Shown here one piece after another: positions 22,868-33,299 of a stretch of 64,000 bases of DNA. The notes beneath the pieces were generated by a model, which worked only from the letters and a program-made list of their open reading frames with translations, was not told where the DNA came from and did not search any database. This stretch comes from Xanthoparmelia taractica (lineage: Eukaryota > Ascomycota > Lecanoromycetes > Lecanorales > Parmeliaceae): assembly GCA_033085395.1 (NCBI GenBank), contig JANQBS010000072.1, positions 1 through 64,000 of the forward strand, given 5' to 3'. How positions within the stretch are numbered: position 1 is the stretch's first letter; every line of letters begins with the position of its first letter. A program made the translations under genes and the position numbers.

Positions 22868-22877
22868 CCCTACCCTT
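22868..22877. promoter_or_regulatory. HomolE-like element upstream of uL15 gene
   Basis: CCCTACCCTT, about 110 bp upstream of the uL15 start, resembles the HomolE box (ACCCTACCCT) of fission-yeast ribosomal protein promoters. It is a single imperfect match and its role is inferred. Confidence 0.3.
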
Positions 22878-23009
22878 CGTAGTACTTCGTAGATCCTCCT
22901 CGGAATCACGGTCTCTAATTGGAGACAGAAGCGATTTTCGATATTATCTAGACGCAGGTGTCGACCGTGGAAAAGAAGGACAAGAACAAGTCGACTGAGA
23001 GCCCCTTTT

Positions 23010-23279
23010 ATGAAGCATCAGGAGATCTACGGGGTAACACCACTAGTGGAACCCTTGCCTCCAGGCGAAGAGGGTATACTGTACGCCGATGTTGACTTGT
23101 CGACAACTGATGTTGGCAAGCAGGTGTTTGGGAATTACTCAAACCCTGATTTACTGACCTTGCAAGTGGATCCAGAACAGGTCACGACGCATATCCTCCC
23201 AGAAGGGTTTTCCCATTGGTGGCCTGACTACGAGCCTGCTTTTCAGGGAAGGAAGTCCACAAAGTCTGTTGTGAATTAG
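23010..23279 (+). pseudogene. 3' remnant of a nitrilase-family gene
   Basis: An 89-codon open frame resembles only the C-terminal part of fungal nitrilases/cyanide hydratases. PLPPGEEGILYADVDLSTTD matches the conserved GEEGILYADLDL block near the end of the family, and NPDLLTLQVD matches the usual RPDVF.L.V segment. The catalytic Glu, Lys and Cys regions, which should lie upstream, are absent, and the preceding 250 bp encode nothing similar in any frame. The ATG at 23010 may be fortuitous. This is best read as a truncated relic; a short transcript from a neofunctionalised fragment cannot be excluded. Confidence 0.6.
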
Positions 23280-23784
23280 CTAGGTGAAATCCCAAAATAG
23301 TTGAAAATGGTTCTTTTGCGGTCATCCAGTTTGTACTCATTTCAGATTCATATTGACTGAGAAATTGTGTGTATTTCAAAGCGTTGTGAGAAAGACCGGA
23401 CAGATGCTACATAACAATCCCCCTTCCCAGCAGAGTATGATGACTTACTTTTTCTAATTGTCGAAATACTTCTGGAGAATTCAGAATGTAGTACTATGTT
23501 CCTCCCAGAACTAGCGATCAGTGTCGGGTAAAGTCTTCCGCTGCAGCTCCAACAGCTTCCAGCGCCGCCACTATTAAGAGGGACCAAGGCCCGGGATCTG
23601 TCGAGATATAGCATGCTTGTCCCTAAAACTTGCAATTGTCAATGGGAACGTTGTCTCAAATTTGCTCACTTGCCGAGCCTTCTTTTAATCCAATAAAAAA
23701 TCCCGGCTATAAAAATCTCCACTGATAACGCGTCGTTCGGAACTTCAGTCTCATCTACAGACATCAAAAGACCGGTCTTCACAA
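23280..23784. other. Intergenic, promoter of secreted protein gene
   Basis: No coding region is supported; the minus-strand open frame at 23348-23635 shows no recognisable protein. The 3' part contains the TATA box of the downstream gene. Confidence 0.5.
23708..23715 (+). promoter_or_regulatory. TATA box of secreted protein gene
   Basis: TATAAAAA lies 70-77 nt upstream of the ATG at 23785, an appropriate distance for a fungal core promoter with a short leader. Strong TATA boxes often go with inducible genes; that link is inference. Confidence 0.6.
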
Positions 23785-24591
23785 ATGTATAACATCACTC
23801 TCACCACGATCTCCTCGCTCCTCCTCGCTCTGCTTACCACCGCTGAGGGACCCATCTTGCGCCCCTCAGTCTGGCCACCTCCGCTCCAACAACCCTATTA
23901 TTGGGGCGACATGCTAAACATCACGAAATGCTACTGCGAAGGCGTCAACGAGGACACCAACCCAGGCCAGTACTACCGTTTCGACTACCGGAACTATTAC
24001 AACGCGCAAGTATACACATTGGGATGGAAATGCGACTCGAATTCCACTACCACAGGCTCGAAAGTGGACGGCTCTTATCGAGCCAATTTCCCGGTGCCGG
24101 AGTGCTGGAACGCGCACGATTCGTGGAGGAAGGAGAAGCGGAAGGAGTGCGTCAGGTCGTACAATGCGGACACTTTTTGCTTTGAGCTCGGGAACAAACA
24201 GGATCCTCACGACTATTACTACTTCAACGGACAGAAGAAAGGATTACCGAATTTCGGGATCGTGGCATTTCCACCTGTGCAGTGCGCAGCTTTGTGCCGG
24301 GACAAGGTTGGTGGGAAGGCTGTTGCGAGTAAGTGCGCTTTTCGGAGCACATTTCTCCTTGATCGGACCCTTCAGTTTTGAGCCGCAAGGCTCGTCTCGC
24401 GAACGCTGTCAGCCGGCAAAGCTGTTCGACTACCTGAACATTTTGCCTCGGACACCATGCTGACTCCGAAGTGTCCAGGTGATACGGAGGTTGGGTGGGA
24501 GAAGTCCTTGCCAAGCGTGGAGAACCGGTTGATGACTTTGAAGAGCTCGTTTGAGAGCTACACGGCTCTTGATGATATGACTGCCCACTAG
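23785..24591 (+). CDS. Small secreted cysteine-rich protein, family not recognised
   Basis: Two exons (23785-24328 and 24413-24591) encode 240 aa. The intron is in phase 1 with a GTAAGT donor and TGTCAG acceptor. Without splicing the frame stops soon after the donor. The first ~21 residues (MYNITLTTISSLLLALLTTA) form a clear signal peptide. The mature protein has about nine cysteines, including CYC, PECW and CAALC, and several N-X-S/T sequons, and is rich in Tyr and Trp (YYRFDYRNYYNAQVY). No transmembrane segment follows. It looks like an extracellular protein of the candidate-effector or surface-protein class, but I recognise no domain and assign no function. Its neighbour upstream is a gene remnant, which suggests a fast-changing spot. 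Confidence 0.75.
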
Positions 24592-26077
24592 GCTTGCGGT
24601 GTCTTATGATGCGCACGCATTGGCTTTAAAAAGTCAATTTTTCAAGGGCGTCAGGTTTGGGAATATTGACCGCGACATGGTACTCTTGGATTTCCGACGA
24701 CATTATCTAACATGCATTTCGTCAAAGGTTGTTGAAGTGTACTTTAACCATATGGGAACAGGAGAAGAACCGTGCTCCGTTTTGACCGCGAGAACTAGAA
24801 TGTCACGCGTATGAAAGATAAGATGTACTCAATCACTGTCGTATATAACCCGCTAACAGAAATCTCTATTGTAAAGTACAAGGCCACGGCATACGAGTCA
24901 AAGGGTCCGCTATAGTCACAGAGACGCCGACGAAAGTTCAAAGACCCTTTTCAATCAAGCGTGCTTGTTTCGAAAAAGTCGATGGCCCTCTTGCGTGAAT
25001 CTCCCAAGGGTTATTGTGCGTAGTTTCTCACTTCGTGCGGCACAGCCTACAAAGAATACATTCCTTTATTCCCAATCTAGGCAATCCCTTGACACAAACG
25101 TCCCAAGTCTCCCAAGTCAGACGCCGGCCAATTGCCTTGTCAGGTCAGGGGAGATCAGCGTGGATTCCATAGCTCGTGGGCGACAGCCTCGGATGCTTTG
25201 TGGCACTGGACATCATCCAGCTTAGCATGCCCGTTTGAAAGAAGGATGCACTGCACAACCGCTGCAGGACTCTATCATCTTCTAAAATGGTCTCATGACT
25301 CCGAACAGGGCATCTCGCAAGATCAGAACGCCAAGCAGAAAGGTAAAGATGCGAGGGATAGTATGGCAAACATGGGAAGCAGGCTGCCACTCGGATAGGA
25401 CGTATTGGATCTGCTTTATATGCAAGGAGCGGATATTGAATGTCCAATTGCACCTCAATAGATGCCTGCTCCATCCGTAAGACAGGAGCAGACTGTTAGC
25501 GGCACACGAGTGAAGTTGACATGGATTCCTTCCAGAAGTGAATAGAACTTAAGTAGTAATGATGGATGAAAAATGATGGATCCCAGTGACAGGGATTCTG
25601 ACAGGAACAGGGGCGCTAAGTCTAATGTGTTGTGGCGTCCTAAAGTGTGAAGTGTTAGTGTGGTATTATTGGGTGACTAATCATTGATTTCACCCCTCGG
25701 ACCGTTTTGATGTCGTTCAGCTGCCCGAGCCTTATGACACACACGGGCAACAACATTGACTGAATTGTTCAACTTCCATCTAGCCTCGAGCAGGATAAAT
25801 GCTTTGTATCTCCTTGTCTACCATAAGATAGCAAACCCCGGACTTCTCCTCAATTCCCTCGAAGCTCGTGCACCGGTCTCGTCATCCGCGAGATCCAGCA
25901 CCGAGCTTCTCCCCATCTTCCACCACGTCTCCTCTAACACGAAAGAGGAAAGCTTCTCAGACGACGGCCGAAGAACCCAATAAGCTGGTCAAGACAACAG
26001 GGTCCATCAAGCATATCAGTAAAGACTCCGCAGCAGCCTCGTCTAGGGCAGCACTCAACACCCCGCCATTGACTACC
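24592..26077. other. Gene-poor intergenic stretch
   Basis: About 1.5 kb before the RBR ligase. Short open frames occur on both strands (for example 25145-25474 minus), but none has family motifs or consistent splice sites. I see nothing assignable; the 3' part should contain the RBR ligase promoter. Confidence 0.5.
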
Positions 26078-27789
26078 ATGGATTCGGACGATGAGTTTAT
26101 GAGCGGTCTGTCCAGCCAAGATGAGGATGATTTTGGAGGGGCACAAGAGAGTGACGATGGAAGTCTAGGAGATGGTACGTGTTCGCTTCGGTGGCGTTAC
26201 AGTGATTAAGCTGACCCTGTGACTTCGACATCAGAGTTTGACGATGAGGACGAGTCGGATGTGGGCTTTTCCCAAGAAAAGGACCTCAAACCCACAAAGA
26301 GGTCCTACGAGGTTGACTATAAGGTCTTCTCGCCTGCAGACATCCAGCTACATCAGGACAAGCAAATTGACGAAGTCTCCGCGATCCTTGGGCAGCCGTC
26401 GGAAGCTTCTGCTATACTCTTACGCCACCTCCGATGGAACAAAGAGCGACTGGTCGAGGCATACATGGATAAGCCGGATATCATTCTAGAGACTGCCGGA
26501 CTAGGGCCGGACGCTGCACAACCGCCTACGACTAAGGTGATCAAAGGCTTCACCTGTGATATCTGCTGTGAGGATACGCCTGGTTTGGAGACGTATGCGT
26601 TAAAATGCGGACACCGTTATTGTACCAATTGCTACAGACAGTATCTCGCTCAGAAGATCAAAGACGAAGGCGAGGCGGCAAGGATACAGTGTCCGACTCG
26701 AGGCTGCCATCGGATTGTGGACGCGAAGTCGTTGGATTTACTTGTTGCAGCAGAGCTCAAGTCAAGGTACTCAGATCGGTTTAGATGAAGAATGTCACTA
26801 ATTGATATACAGATACCAAGTGCTCCTCACACGTACTTATGTCGACGATAAAGACAACCTCAAGTGGTGCCCCGCCCCCAATTGCGAGTATGCTATCGAA
26901 TGTGGCATCAAGAGGAGAGATCTCAGCCGGATCGTTCCCACAGTCACATGCTCATGCAAGCATCGCTTTTGCTTTGGCTGCACCCTGAGCGACCACCAAC
27001 CGGCACCATGCTCACTGGTCAAGCAATGGGTCAAGAAATGCGAAGACGATTCGGAAACAGCGAATTGGATATCAGCAAACACTAAAGAGTGCCCTAAATG
27101 CTCTTCAACGATTGAGAAGAATGGCGGTTGTAACCACATGACATGCCGGAAATGTAAACACGAATTTTGCTGGATGTGCATGGGACTGTGGTCAGAGCAC
27201 GGCACGAGCTGGTACAATTGCAACCGTTTCGAGGAGAAATCGGGCTCCGATGGACGTGATGCCCAGGCCAAATCAAGACAATCTCTCGAAAGATATCTAC
27301 ACTACTACAACCGCTACGCCAATCATGAGCAGTCAGCTAAGCTCGACAAGGATCTCTACCTGAAGACCGAAAAGAAAATGATGAATCTGCAGACGGCATC
27401 CGGAATGTCGTGGATCGAGGTACAGTTCCTCGACACAGCATCGCAAGCACTGCAGCAATGCCGGCAGACCCTCAAGTGGACGTACGCATTTGCATATTAT
27501 CTTCAACGGAACAATTTGACCGAGATCTTCGAAGGCAACCAGAAAGATCTCGAGCTTGCCGTTGAGGGCCTCAGTGAGATGTTCGAAAAGCCAACCACTG
27601 AGCTAGCAGCTTTGAAGGTGGATATGATGGACAAAACGTCATACTGCAACACGAGGAGAGTGATTTTACTGGAGGACACAGCCCAGAACCTCAAATCTGG
27701 TAAGTAGCTTTCTCAGAGAACGGTCGGAACCAATCTAATATCCTCTAGGCGTGTGGAAGTTCAATGTAGACATTAGTGTGGGACCGTGA
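26078..27789 (+). CDS. RBR-type E3 ubiquitin ligase, Ariadne (ARI1/HHARI) class
   Basis: RING-in-between-RING ligase that receives ubiquitin from an E2 on a RING2 cysteine before passing it to a substrate. Four exons (26078-26174, 26235-26766, 26813-27699, 27749-27789) encode 518 aa. Order of parts: acidic N-terminus (MDSDDEFMSGLSSQDEDD); a UBA-like segment (SAILLRHLRWNKERLVEAYM); RING1 with CDICCEDTPGLETYALKCGH; the in-between RING with CSCKHRFCFGC; RING2 with CPKCSSTIEKNGGCNHMTCR, where the second Cys of the GGCNHM motif is the catalytic type; and an Ariadne C-terminal helical domain (YYNRYANHEQSAKLDKDLYL). All zinc ligands appear intact. The start at 26078 is the first in-frame ATG, and acidic MDSD starts are typical of the class. 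Confidence 0.95.
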
Positions 27790-28517
27790 GAGAGGAAGTA
27801 CTGGGAGTATCGATCGTGAGCATTTTCATGGAGCAAGAGTGATGGTGAATTGGCAGCCAGAAACGCCTCATCTTTAGGAGTAAACTCGGCATTTCTTCTC
27901 ATCCCCATGTGTACTATCATAGCGTGAGCACGCCTTGCCATAGGACCTAAACCTGAAGCAAGAATTCAAAAAACTTAGCTGTCAACCCTATCATTTTGCA
28001 GGGACCGCGAACCTGGCGATCGTTGGTGATATGGATTTTCCTACACAAGTAACAAGTCTCCTTATGGTTTTATCCAAGGCTAGTGGACCGCAGCACGTTA
28101 GGCAATTTATCATGGAACTCGTGCAGGATTTGGAAGCCAGAATCTGCACCCATCATCCCATCATCCGAATCATTACTTTGTGTCAATATTCTCAACATCG
28201 ATCAGACCTAAAGTTGGGGCTGAGATTCAACTTTTCTCAACTTGATACAACGAACCGAGTCTCGAAATGTTGACAGCTTGCGAATGATGATGTTGTGCTT
28301 CCAAAATGTGATCTGCCAGAATTGTTGATCTATGTAGTCAAAAATTGGGTAGCAAGGAAAGCAAATGACAATGCCAAGCGCTCCTAAGGTTGATGCACGC
28401 GCTAAATTCGCATTCGGGCAGCCGAGGTGTTTGCGGAGAGTATCAGCTTCACTTGACATGGTCGTTTCCTTGCCTTCAGGCTACTGTTTAATCTTTAGTT
28501 ATAGTAGGACCTGATTG
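27790..28517. other. Intergenic
   Basis: No supported gene. A minus-strand 83-codon ATG frame at 28208-28459 has no recognisable features and is probably chance. The region should contain the promoter of the small membrane protein and possibly of GPI1. Confidence 0.45.
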
Positions 28518-28914
28518 ATGCACCCTTTCTCCGTGCTCACTCTTGGGATCTTCGTCGCTGGTTATATCACCGCTCGTTGGGATCTAGTAACAAGACTTTA
28601 CGAATTAGCAATATTCGCTGCTGATCACGGTGTCGTGGTAAGCTCGGCCAGCTTCATATTGCTCTTACCTAGCCTTCTCTCATCCTGACAACTCACAGAC
28701 TCGCGCGGCCGGGGGATTCGCTCTTCTCTCCTTGGTCTTCTTCCTTCTCATCTTACCCGTCGAACGTCTTGCAGCACGCGAAACCAACGATGTGAGTTTC
28801 GAACACCACCTCTCAAAAGTCAATGATGGTTCTGAATTATATGCCAAGCACCCTCGATCTGCCAGTGACGGCATCTCCGCGCGCGAGCAGCTAAGGCGTC
28901 GGGGCTCCTTCTGA
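28518..28914 (+). CDS. Small two-helix membrane protein, unknown, abutting GPI1
   Basis: Two exons (28518-28637 and 28699-28914) give 111 aa starting MHPFSVLTLGIFVAGYITAR. The splice GTC GTG|ACT CGC is in phase 0 with a GTAAGC donor and CACAG acceptor. Two hydrophobic stretches (FSVLTLGIFVAGYIT and GFALLSLVFFLLILPV) flank a short loop, and the C-terminal ~45 residues are hydrophilic. It resembles, in general shape only, the small two-helix accessory subunits of ER glycolipid enzymes; no specific homology is claimed. Its stop codon is 19 bp before the GPI1 start, on the same strand. A GTGAGT at about 28791 could be an alternative donor that would change the tail. The reading looks protein-like, but expression is unproven. 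Confidence 0.55.
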
Positions 28915-28933
28915 CTCCAACCAAAATGATACT

Positions 28934-31244
28934 ATGGTCCCGGCAAATCGTCTGCTCAGGATCTTCTGGCCGTCAGATGTTCCAAGAACCAAGAACCAAG
29001 GGGTAATCATAGGATGGAGAAACTCTCCACTAGATATCTTCGTCGTGGCTGTGCTACAGGATGTGGAGGTGATGTAATTGACCAGCTATACATTCGGAGG
29101 CTCGCTAACGCAGCGCAGGTGCGGAAGGTTGAAAGCGCTCTTCGAGTTGGCACTCTCCTGCGAAACAGCCCGCACCCGATGCGGCAGATATATGATTTGT
29201 GTGGGAACAGCTCGTTGCATGTCTTAGGATCTGTAAACCCACCGGTCTCAACTGGCAGCTTCGACCCCAATCACCTCTTGGCATACACTGAAGCCTCTAG
29301 TCTGTTTCCCAGTGTATTCTGTCCTAGATCGTGCAACGTCAGTGTCCAGATTATCATATTCGACCGTCCATCCCCACGTCAAATGCAGTATATGTCCCTG
29401 AGTCCTATCTCGCTTGTACTGGGAGACAAAAACCTACGAGGCCACGGTGCGAAGCAGAAGCTGGGGAACAATGACCCGGAAGATGAGACAGAAAACGCTG
29501 GTAAAGCACGATTGGTTAAGAAGCTCCAACTGCACACTGTGATCAGGCATTCAGCATCCCAAAAAGAAGTCATGCTGCCGACAATTTTGGCACAGATCAA
29601 TTCCTCTTCTGAATTGGCAAGACTCCTGGCAAGGAATACGTATCTCTTGCGAGCACGGCCGAAAAGAAGCTTGAGTGTGAGCGAGAAAGTCGTAGAGTCA
29701 GCCACTACTATCCGGGACTATATTATCGACTTTTTAGGGCATGTGATCACCGTCTGGGTGTGGCCTCTTCTGACTAGGAGTTTTGTGATGGCGCTCATAT
29801 TCCATCGGACAATTGCAGAAGTGATACTACATGTGCTCGAATGGAGGCCTCGCCCTGATAGAGCAGCGTTGAAAGATATATCTGCTACAGCACAGCAGGT
29901 GGATATACGACTGCAGCAGTTCTGCTATTGGCCAATGCAATATCTGACTCTACGCAAAAGAAAGGATGACTGGGAGAGTGTGACAGACAGGCACCCAGAT
30001 TACATCCGCTTCTTCAACAGCCTCTGGCTCGTAGCAAATGATGTCATTATAGGAATCGCTCTTGGTTCCTATATCGTCGACAACGCTCCGTGGGTCGCTT
30101 GGCAAATCCATACTGTCCTTATGGGATGGACGGTGGAAGGCTTGAGAGACATGATCTTGTGGCTCATGGACTGGCCCGCAGGTCTAAAACTCAACACTGA
30201 ACTGGCCGTCTTTCTTGGTGACCTGTTTCTATGGGTCATTAACCTCTGGAAAGGTAATTCAGCCCCTGTGCTGCTCTTATCCCGCATGCTGACTTGAACA
30301 GAATGTGTGATTAGGCTACAGCCTCTATTGCCTCACGTTATCTACTTCATTGGCTTCTCTAGTTTCGCCGGAGCCACCATGCCCATCTCCATGTTTTCCG
30401 ACCTTTTGTCACTACTGACTATGCACATTTACTGCTTCTACACGGCATCAGCCCGCATATTCCACTGGCAGCTCACCATCATAATGTCTCTTTTCCACCT
30501 CTTCAGAGGCAAAAAGCACAACGTGCTACGAAATCGAATCGACTCATGCGACTACGACCTGGACCAATTGCTTTTAGGAACAATACTATTTACTTTGCTG
30601 TTCTTCTTGCTGCCAACGGTGGCAGTCTTCTACCTCACATTCACCTCCGCAAGGATGGCAATAATATTTCTTAAGGCGGCCTTAGACACGTCGCTGGCTT
30701 GCCTGAACCATTTTCCTCTTTTTGCATTAATGCTTCGAGCGAAGGATTCGAGGCGTCTTCCTGGTCAGTGATTAGTGCCTGCAGTCATGGACTGTTCTAA
30801 TACTGCTCTAGGTGGCATTTGTTTCGAGCTCCGAGATACCCCATCTGTTTCGTCACATTTCAACGACCCAAATGATACCCCTCCGACATCGTATATAATG
30901 CTCAAAGTAAGAAACCTTCCTAGAAAATCGAAATAGGCCACTGATAACCCGTGTAGTCTGTCCCTCTCTCTCTGCGAGCCATGTTCAACCAGTACTTCCA
31001 GCTCGGCCACCGTATACACAAGCACTATTTCTCCCCTAGGGTCGTTTTATGCCTGGTTACTGGCCAGTTTCTACCGCCCATCCATAGAAAGAGTCTCTAC
31101 AGCCTTCAATACAGCATGCTGCCAGCGCAGCGGGCGGGTGTCCTCGAAGCGTGGAATCGGCTCACGGAGAAGTCTCCCGCCATCAGCAACGGCTTTGCCA
31201 AATTACCAAAAGGCATATCTGTGCAACGGGTCCGTCGTCCCTGA
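28934..31244 (+). CDS. GPI1: Gpi1 / PIG-Q subunit of GPI-N-acetylglucosaminyltransferase
   Basis: Component of the ER-membrane complex that adds GlcNAc to phosphatidylinositol, the first step of GPI-anchor synthesis. Five exons (28934-29068, 29119-30253, 30302-30763, 30812-30906, 30957-31244) encode 704 aa. The long open frame beginning 29014 is not the true start. The conserved N-terminus RIFWPSDVPRTKNQGVIIGW lies in another frame from the ATG at 28934 and is joined to VRKVESALRVGTLL by a 50-nt intron. The membrane domain contains the Gpi1 signatures LQQFCYWPMQYLTLRKR, VANDVIIGIALGSYIVDN and LQPLLPHVIYFIGFSSFAGA. It also has YCFYTASARIFHWQLTIIMS and the SLFHLFRGKKHNVLRNRIDS loop. Several transmembrane helices are evident. 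The 5' end nearly touches the small membrane-protein gene, implying a shared or overlapping transcript. Confidence 0.94.
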
Positions 31245-31601
31245 AGCCATGTCAGTACCAGTTAGTGCATGTAGAAATCCAATGGTCTAGCTGTTGAGCA
31301 AGGTTCAGTGTATGGTCCCATGATTTGTTATGCTCTTTTGAATATCGTTCTTGATCTAAAGGCTGACCTAGTTCGACCCTCTTGCATACAATGAAAGTAC
31401 AGTGAAGTAAAACATGCAGTTACCATTCCTGGGGTAAGTAGAAGCGAAGTCTTCCCAGTCTCGGTGTGGTGCCAGAGCATTGTAGATCCTGTTCGAGGAC
31501 AGCTGCTGGCGTATTGACCCAGAATCTTGCGCACATCGAACCACATTCCAATCTGGTTTTGAATCCAACCTCAGTTACAGTATCCAAGCCTCGGTAACTG
31601 C
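31245..31601. other. Convergent 3' intergenic region
   Basis: Lies between the 3' ends of GPI1 (+) and the AT-hook/Cys-rich gene (-). No coding or RNA features are seen beyond presumed 3' UTRs. Confidence 0.5.
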
Positions 31602-33299
31602 TCACGTCCATGCCAATGCCGTCTTCCTCAAAGTCTCCTCTCGGGCAGCCGCCTCTTGCGGCTCGACTCCTCCAACACGCATCCCTCGACAGCCAATACA
31701 TTTGCTCAATGTCGCATCCGGTCCAATATCCCTGCCACACTCACATGCCCAGCCCACTGTCACAGTCTTGAGACCCCTATCCATTCGCACCCCGACGAGA
31801 GTCCTCCTCCTCAACTCAGCCTCGACGCTATTTTTCATCCCACGCCTCTCAATCTCCTCCGTCTGGCACGAGAAGCAGAGCCATTTCTTGCAACACGTGC
31901 ACCCTTTCCTGGCGGGCTCGAAACGCAGCATCTCATTGTCGCCGCAGGTCTTGCACAGCTCCCACCAGGCCGAACCGAGCAGCTCCGGCTTCGTCACTTT
32001 GAGGTGACGGATGGCGCCATGGCGGCAGGTTGTACAGACGCCGTGACCGTGCGGCGCTTGTGAGTCCTGATGGGCCGCGTGGTTGGCGCAAGCGTAAATG
32101 GGCGCCGAGTGGATCGTTTCGGGCTTTACATTGAAGCGGTAGAGCATGGCAACGTAATCGCCGCGCCCGGGCCACAGGCGGGGCTCTTCCGAGCAGAGAG
32201 TGGGGTTCGGGCCCCCGTTGCTTCTGAACGTGACGGTTTGCTGGTGCTGGGTTGGAAAGGCGGGGAGGGCGGACAGTGACGAGCCGGATGGTTTGGGAAA
32301 ACCCGTTGGAGGGAATGGCGTGAAAGGCTGGACAGGCTGCCGGTGTTGTCTGCTCTGTTGGAGAGGCTGCTCCTCGGCGCGAGTGCATGGGCGGCCGCGT
32401 CCGCGCTTTTCTTCGGACACGGACTTGGGTGTCGATGCTGATTTGAGTGAAGACGAGGTCCGGACGTATTGGCGCTTTTTGACCTCGTTGGTTTGTTGCT
32501 TCGTCGAGGAGAGGACTCTCGTGTTCTGGACGTGGGCTGCAAGGGCGGCGTCTTTGAATGCGCTGGGTGCGGTTGCTGGTGCTGGCGTCAGTGTGATAGG
32601 GGGTTTTGTTGGCGTGGGCCTTATGTAGGCATTGGGCGAAGATTGAAGGCTGGATGATAATGATAACGATGTTGGGGCTATCATGGGAAAATATGCTTGC
32701 GAATTTGATGCGTTCATTGTGCTTGGACACGGACCGGAAGGAGACGTCGTCGGTTTCTCTGGGTTGATTATCGCTGCTGGTGTGGTGATGGCTGCCGCAT
32801 TTGCAGGCAGCGGTACCATTTGAGCTGTCGGTGCACGGCGCTGTGCTGATGGGGAAGGAGCGAGTGCATCCATCATTCTCACTGGCTTGGAGGTCGTCGC
32901 GTCCTTGAACTTGAAGGTAGTGGGTGTTTGTGGCTCCTTTGGCTTCGAGTGTTGGTGTCTAAGCTTTGCCAAATCAATGGACGCGTCGATCACCTCCTTT
33001 GTCTGCTGAGTGTTTAGCTCCTTTTGAGGTGTCGAGAGTGGTGTTGCCCAAGTGACAGGCCTATCTGAGTCGGAGTCTGAGTGCGTAGCTTGGTTTGGTG
33101 TGGTTTGATGCGCGGTAGCACAGACATTGACCACGGTCTTGTTCTTGGACAACACGCCCTTGTTAGATGAGGCTGGTTCACCTGTCTTGGACACGGCACC
33201 CTTGGATGGCGGGACTATCTGTGCCGGGCGAGGGCCGGCGAACCAGGTCCGTGCCATGGCTAGTTGGTCGACGCTGGGGTGTTCTTGGTGCAAGGTCAT
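31602..33299 (-). CDS. Hypothetical protein with AT-hook and C-terminal Cys clusters
   Basis: Intronless 565-aa frame starting at ATG 33299. The N-terminal two thirds are low-complexity (Ser, Thr, Pro, Gln, Ala) and presumably disordered. An AT-hook-like EEKRGRGRPCTR is followed by basic Gln-rich sequence. The last ~170 residues are ordered and Cys/His-rich: ACANHAAH, CTTCRHGAIRHLK, ELCKTCGD, GCTCCKKWLCFSC, WACECGRDIG and KCIGCRG. Paired CxxC spacing suggests at least two zinc sites. I do not recognise a named family. The combination suggests a nuclear DNA- or chromatin-associated protein, but that is inference. Confidence 0.75.
   Translation of the reverse strand: MTLHQEHPSVDQLAMARTWFAGPRPAQIVPPSKGAVSKTGEPASSNKGVLSKNKTVVNVCATAHQTTPNQATHSDSDSDRPVTWATPLSTPQKELNTQQTKEVIDASIDLAKLRHQHSKPKEPQTPTTFKFKDATTSKPVRMMDALAPSPSAQRRAPTAQMVPLPANAAAITTPAAIINPEKPTTSPSGPCPSTMNASNSQAYFPMIAPTSLSLSSSLQSSPNAYIRPTPTKPPITLTPAPATAPSAFKDAALAAHVQNTRVLSSTKQQTNEVKKRQYVRTSSSLKSASTPKSVSEEKRGRGRPCTRAEEQPLQQSRQHRQPVQPFTPFPPTGFPKPSGSSLSALPAFPTQHQQTVTFRSNGGPNPTLCSEEPRLWPGRGDYVAMLYRFNVKPETIHSAPIYACANHAAHQDSQAPHGHGVCTTCRHGAIRHLKVTKPELLGSAWWELCKTCGDNEMLRFEPARKGCTCCKKWLCFSCQTEEIERRGMKNSVEAELRRRTLVGVRMDRGLKTVTVGWACECGRDIGPDATLSKCIGCRGMRVGGVEPQEAAAREETLRKTALAWT

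Noticed and set aside
28208..28459. 83-codon minus-strand ATG frame
   Set aside because: No recognisable domain, splice context or plausible neighbours; consistent with chance.
29014..29118. GPI1 start at 29014
   Set aside because: The conserved Gpi1 N-terminus is encoded in a different frame from 28934 and joined by an intron.
31656..32657. Overlapping frames on both strands within the AT-hook gene
   Set aside because: GC-rich low-complexity coding DNA opens alternative frames; only the 565-codon frame has a coherent Cys-motif domain.
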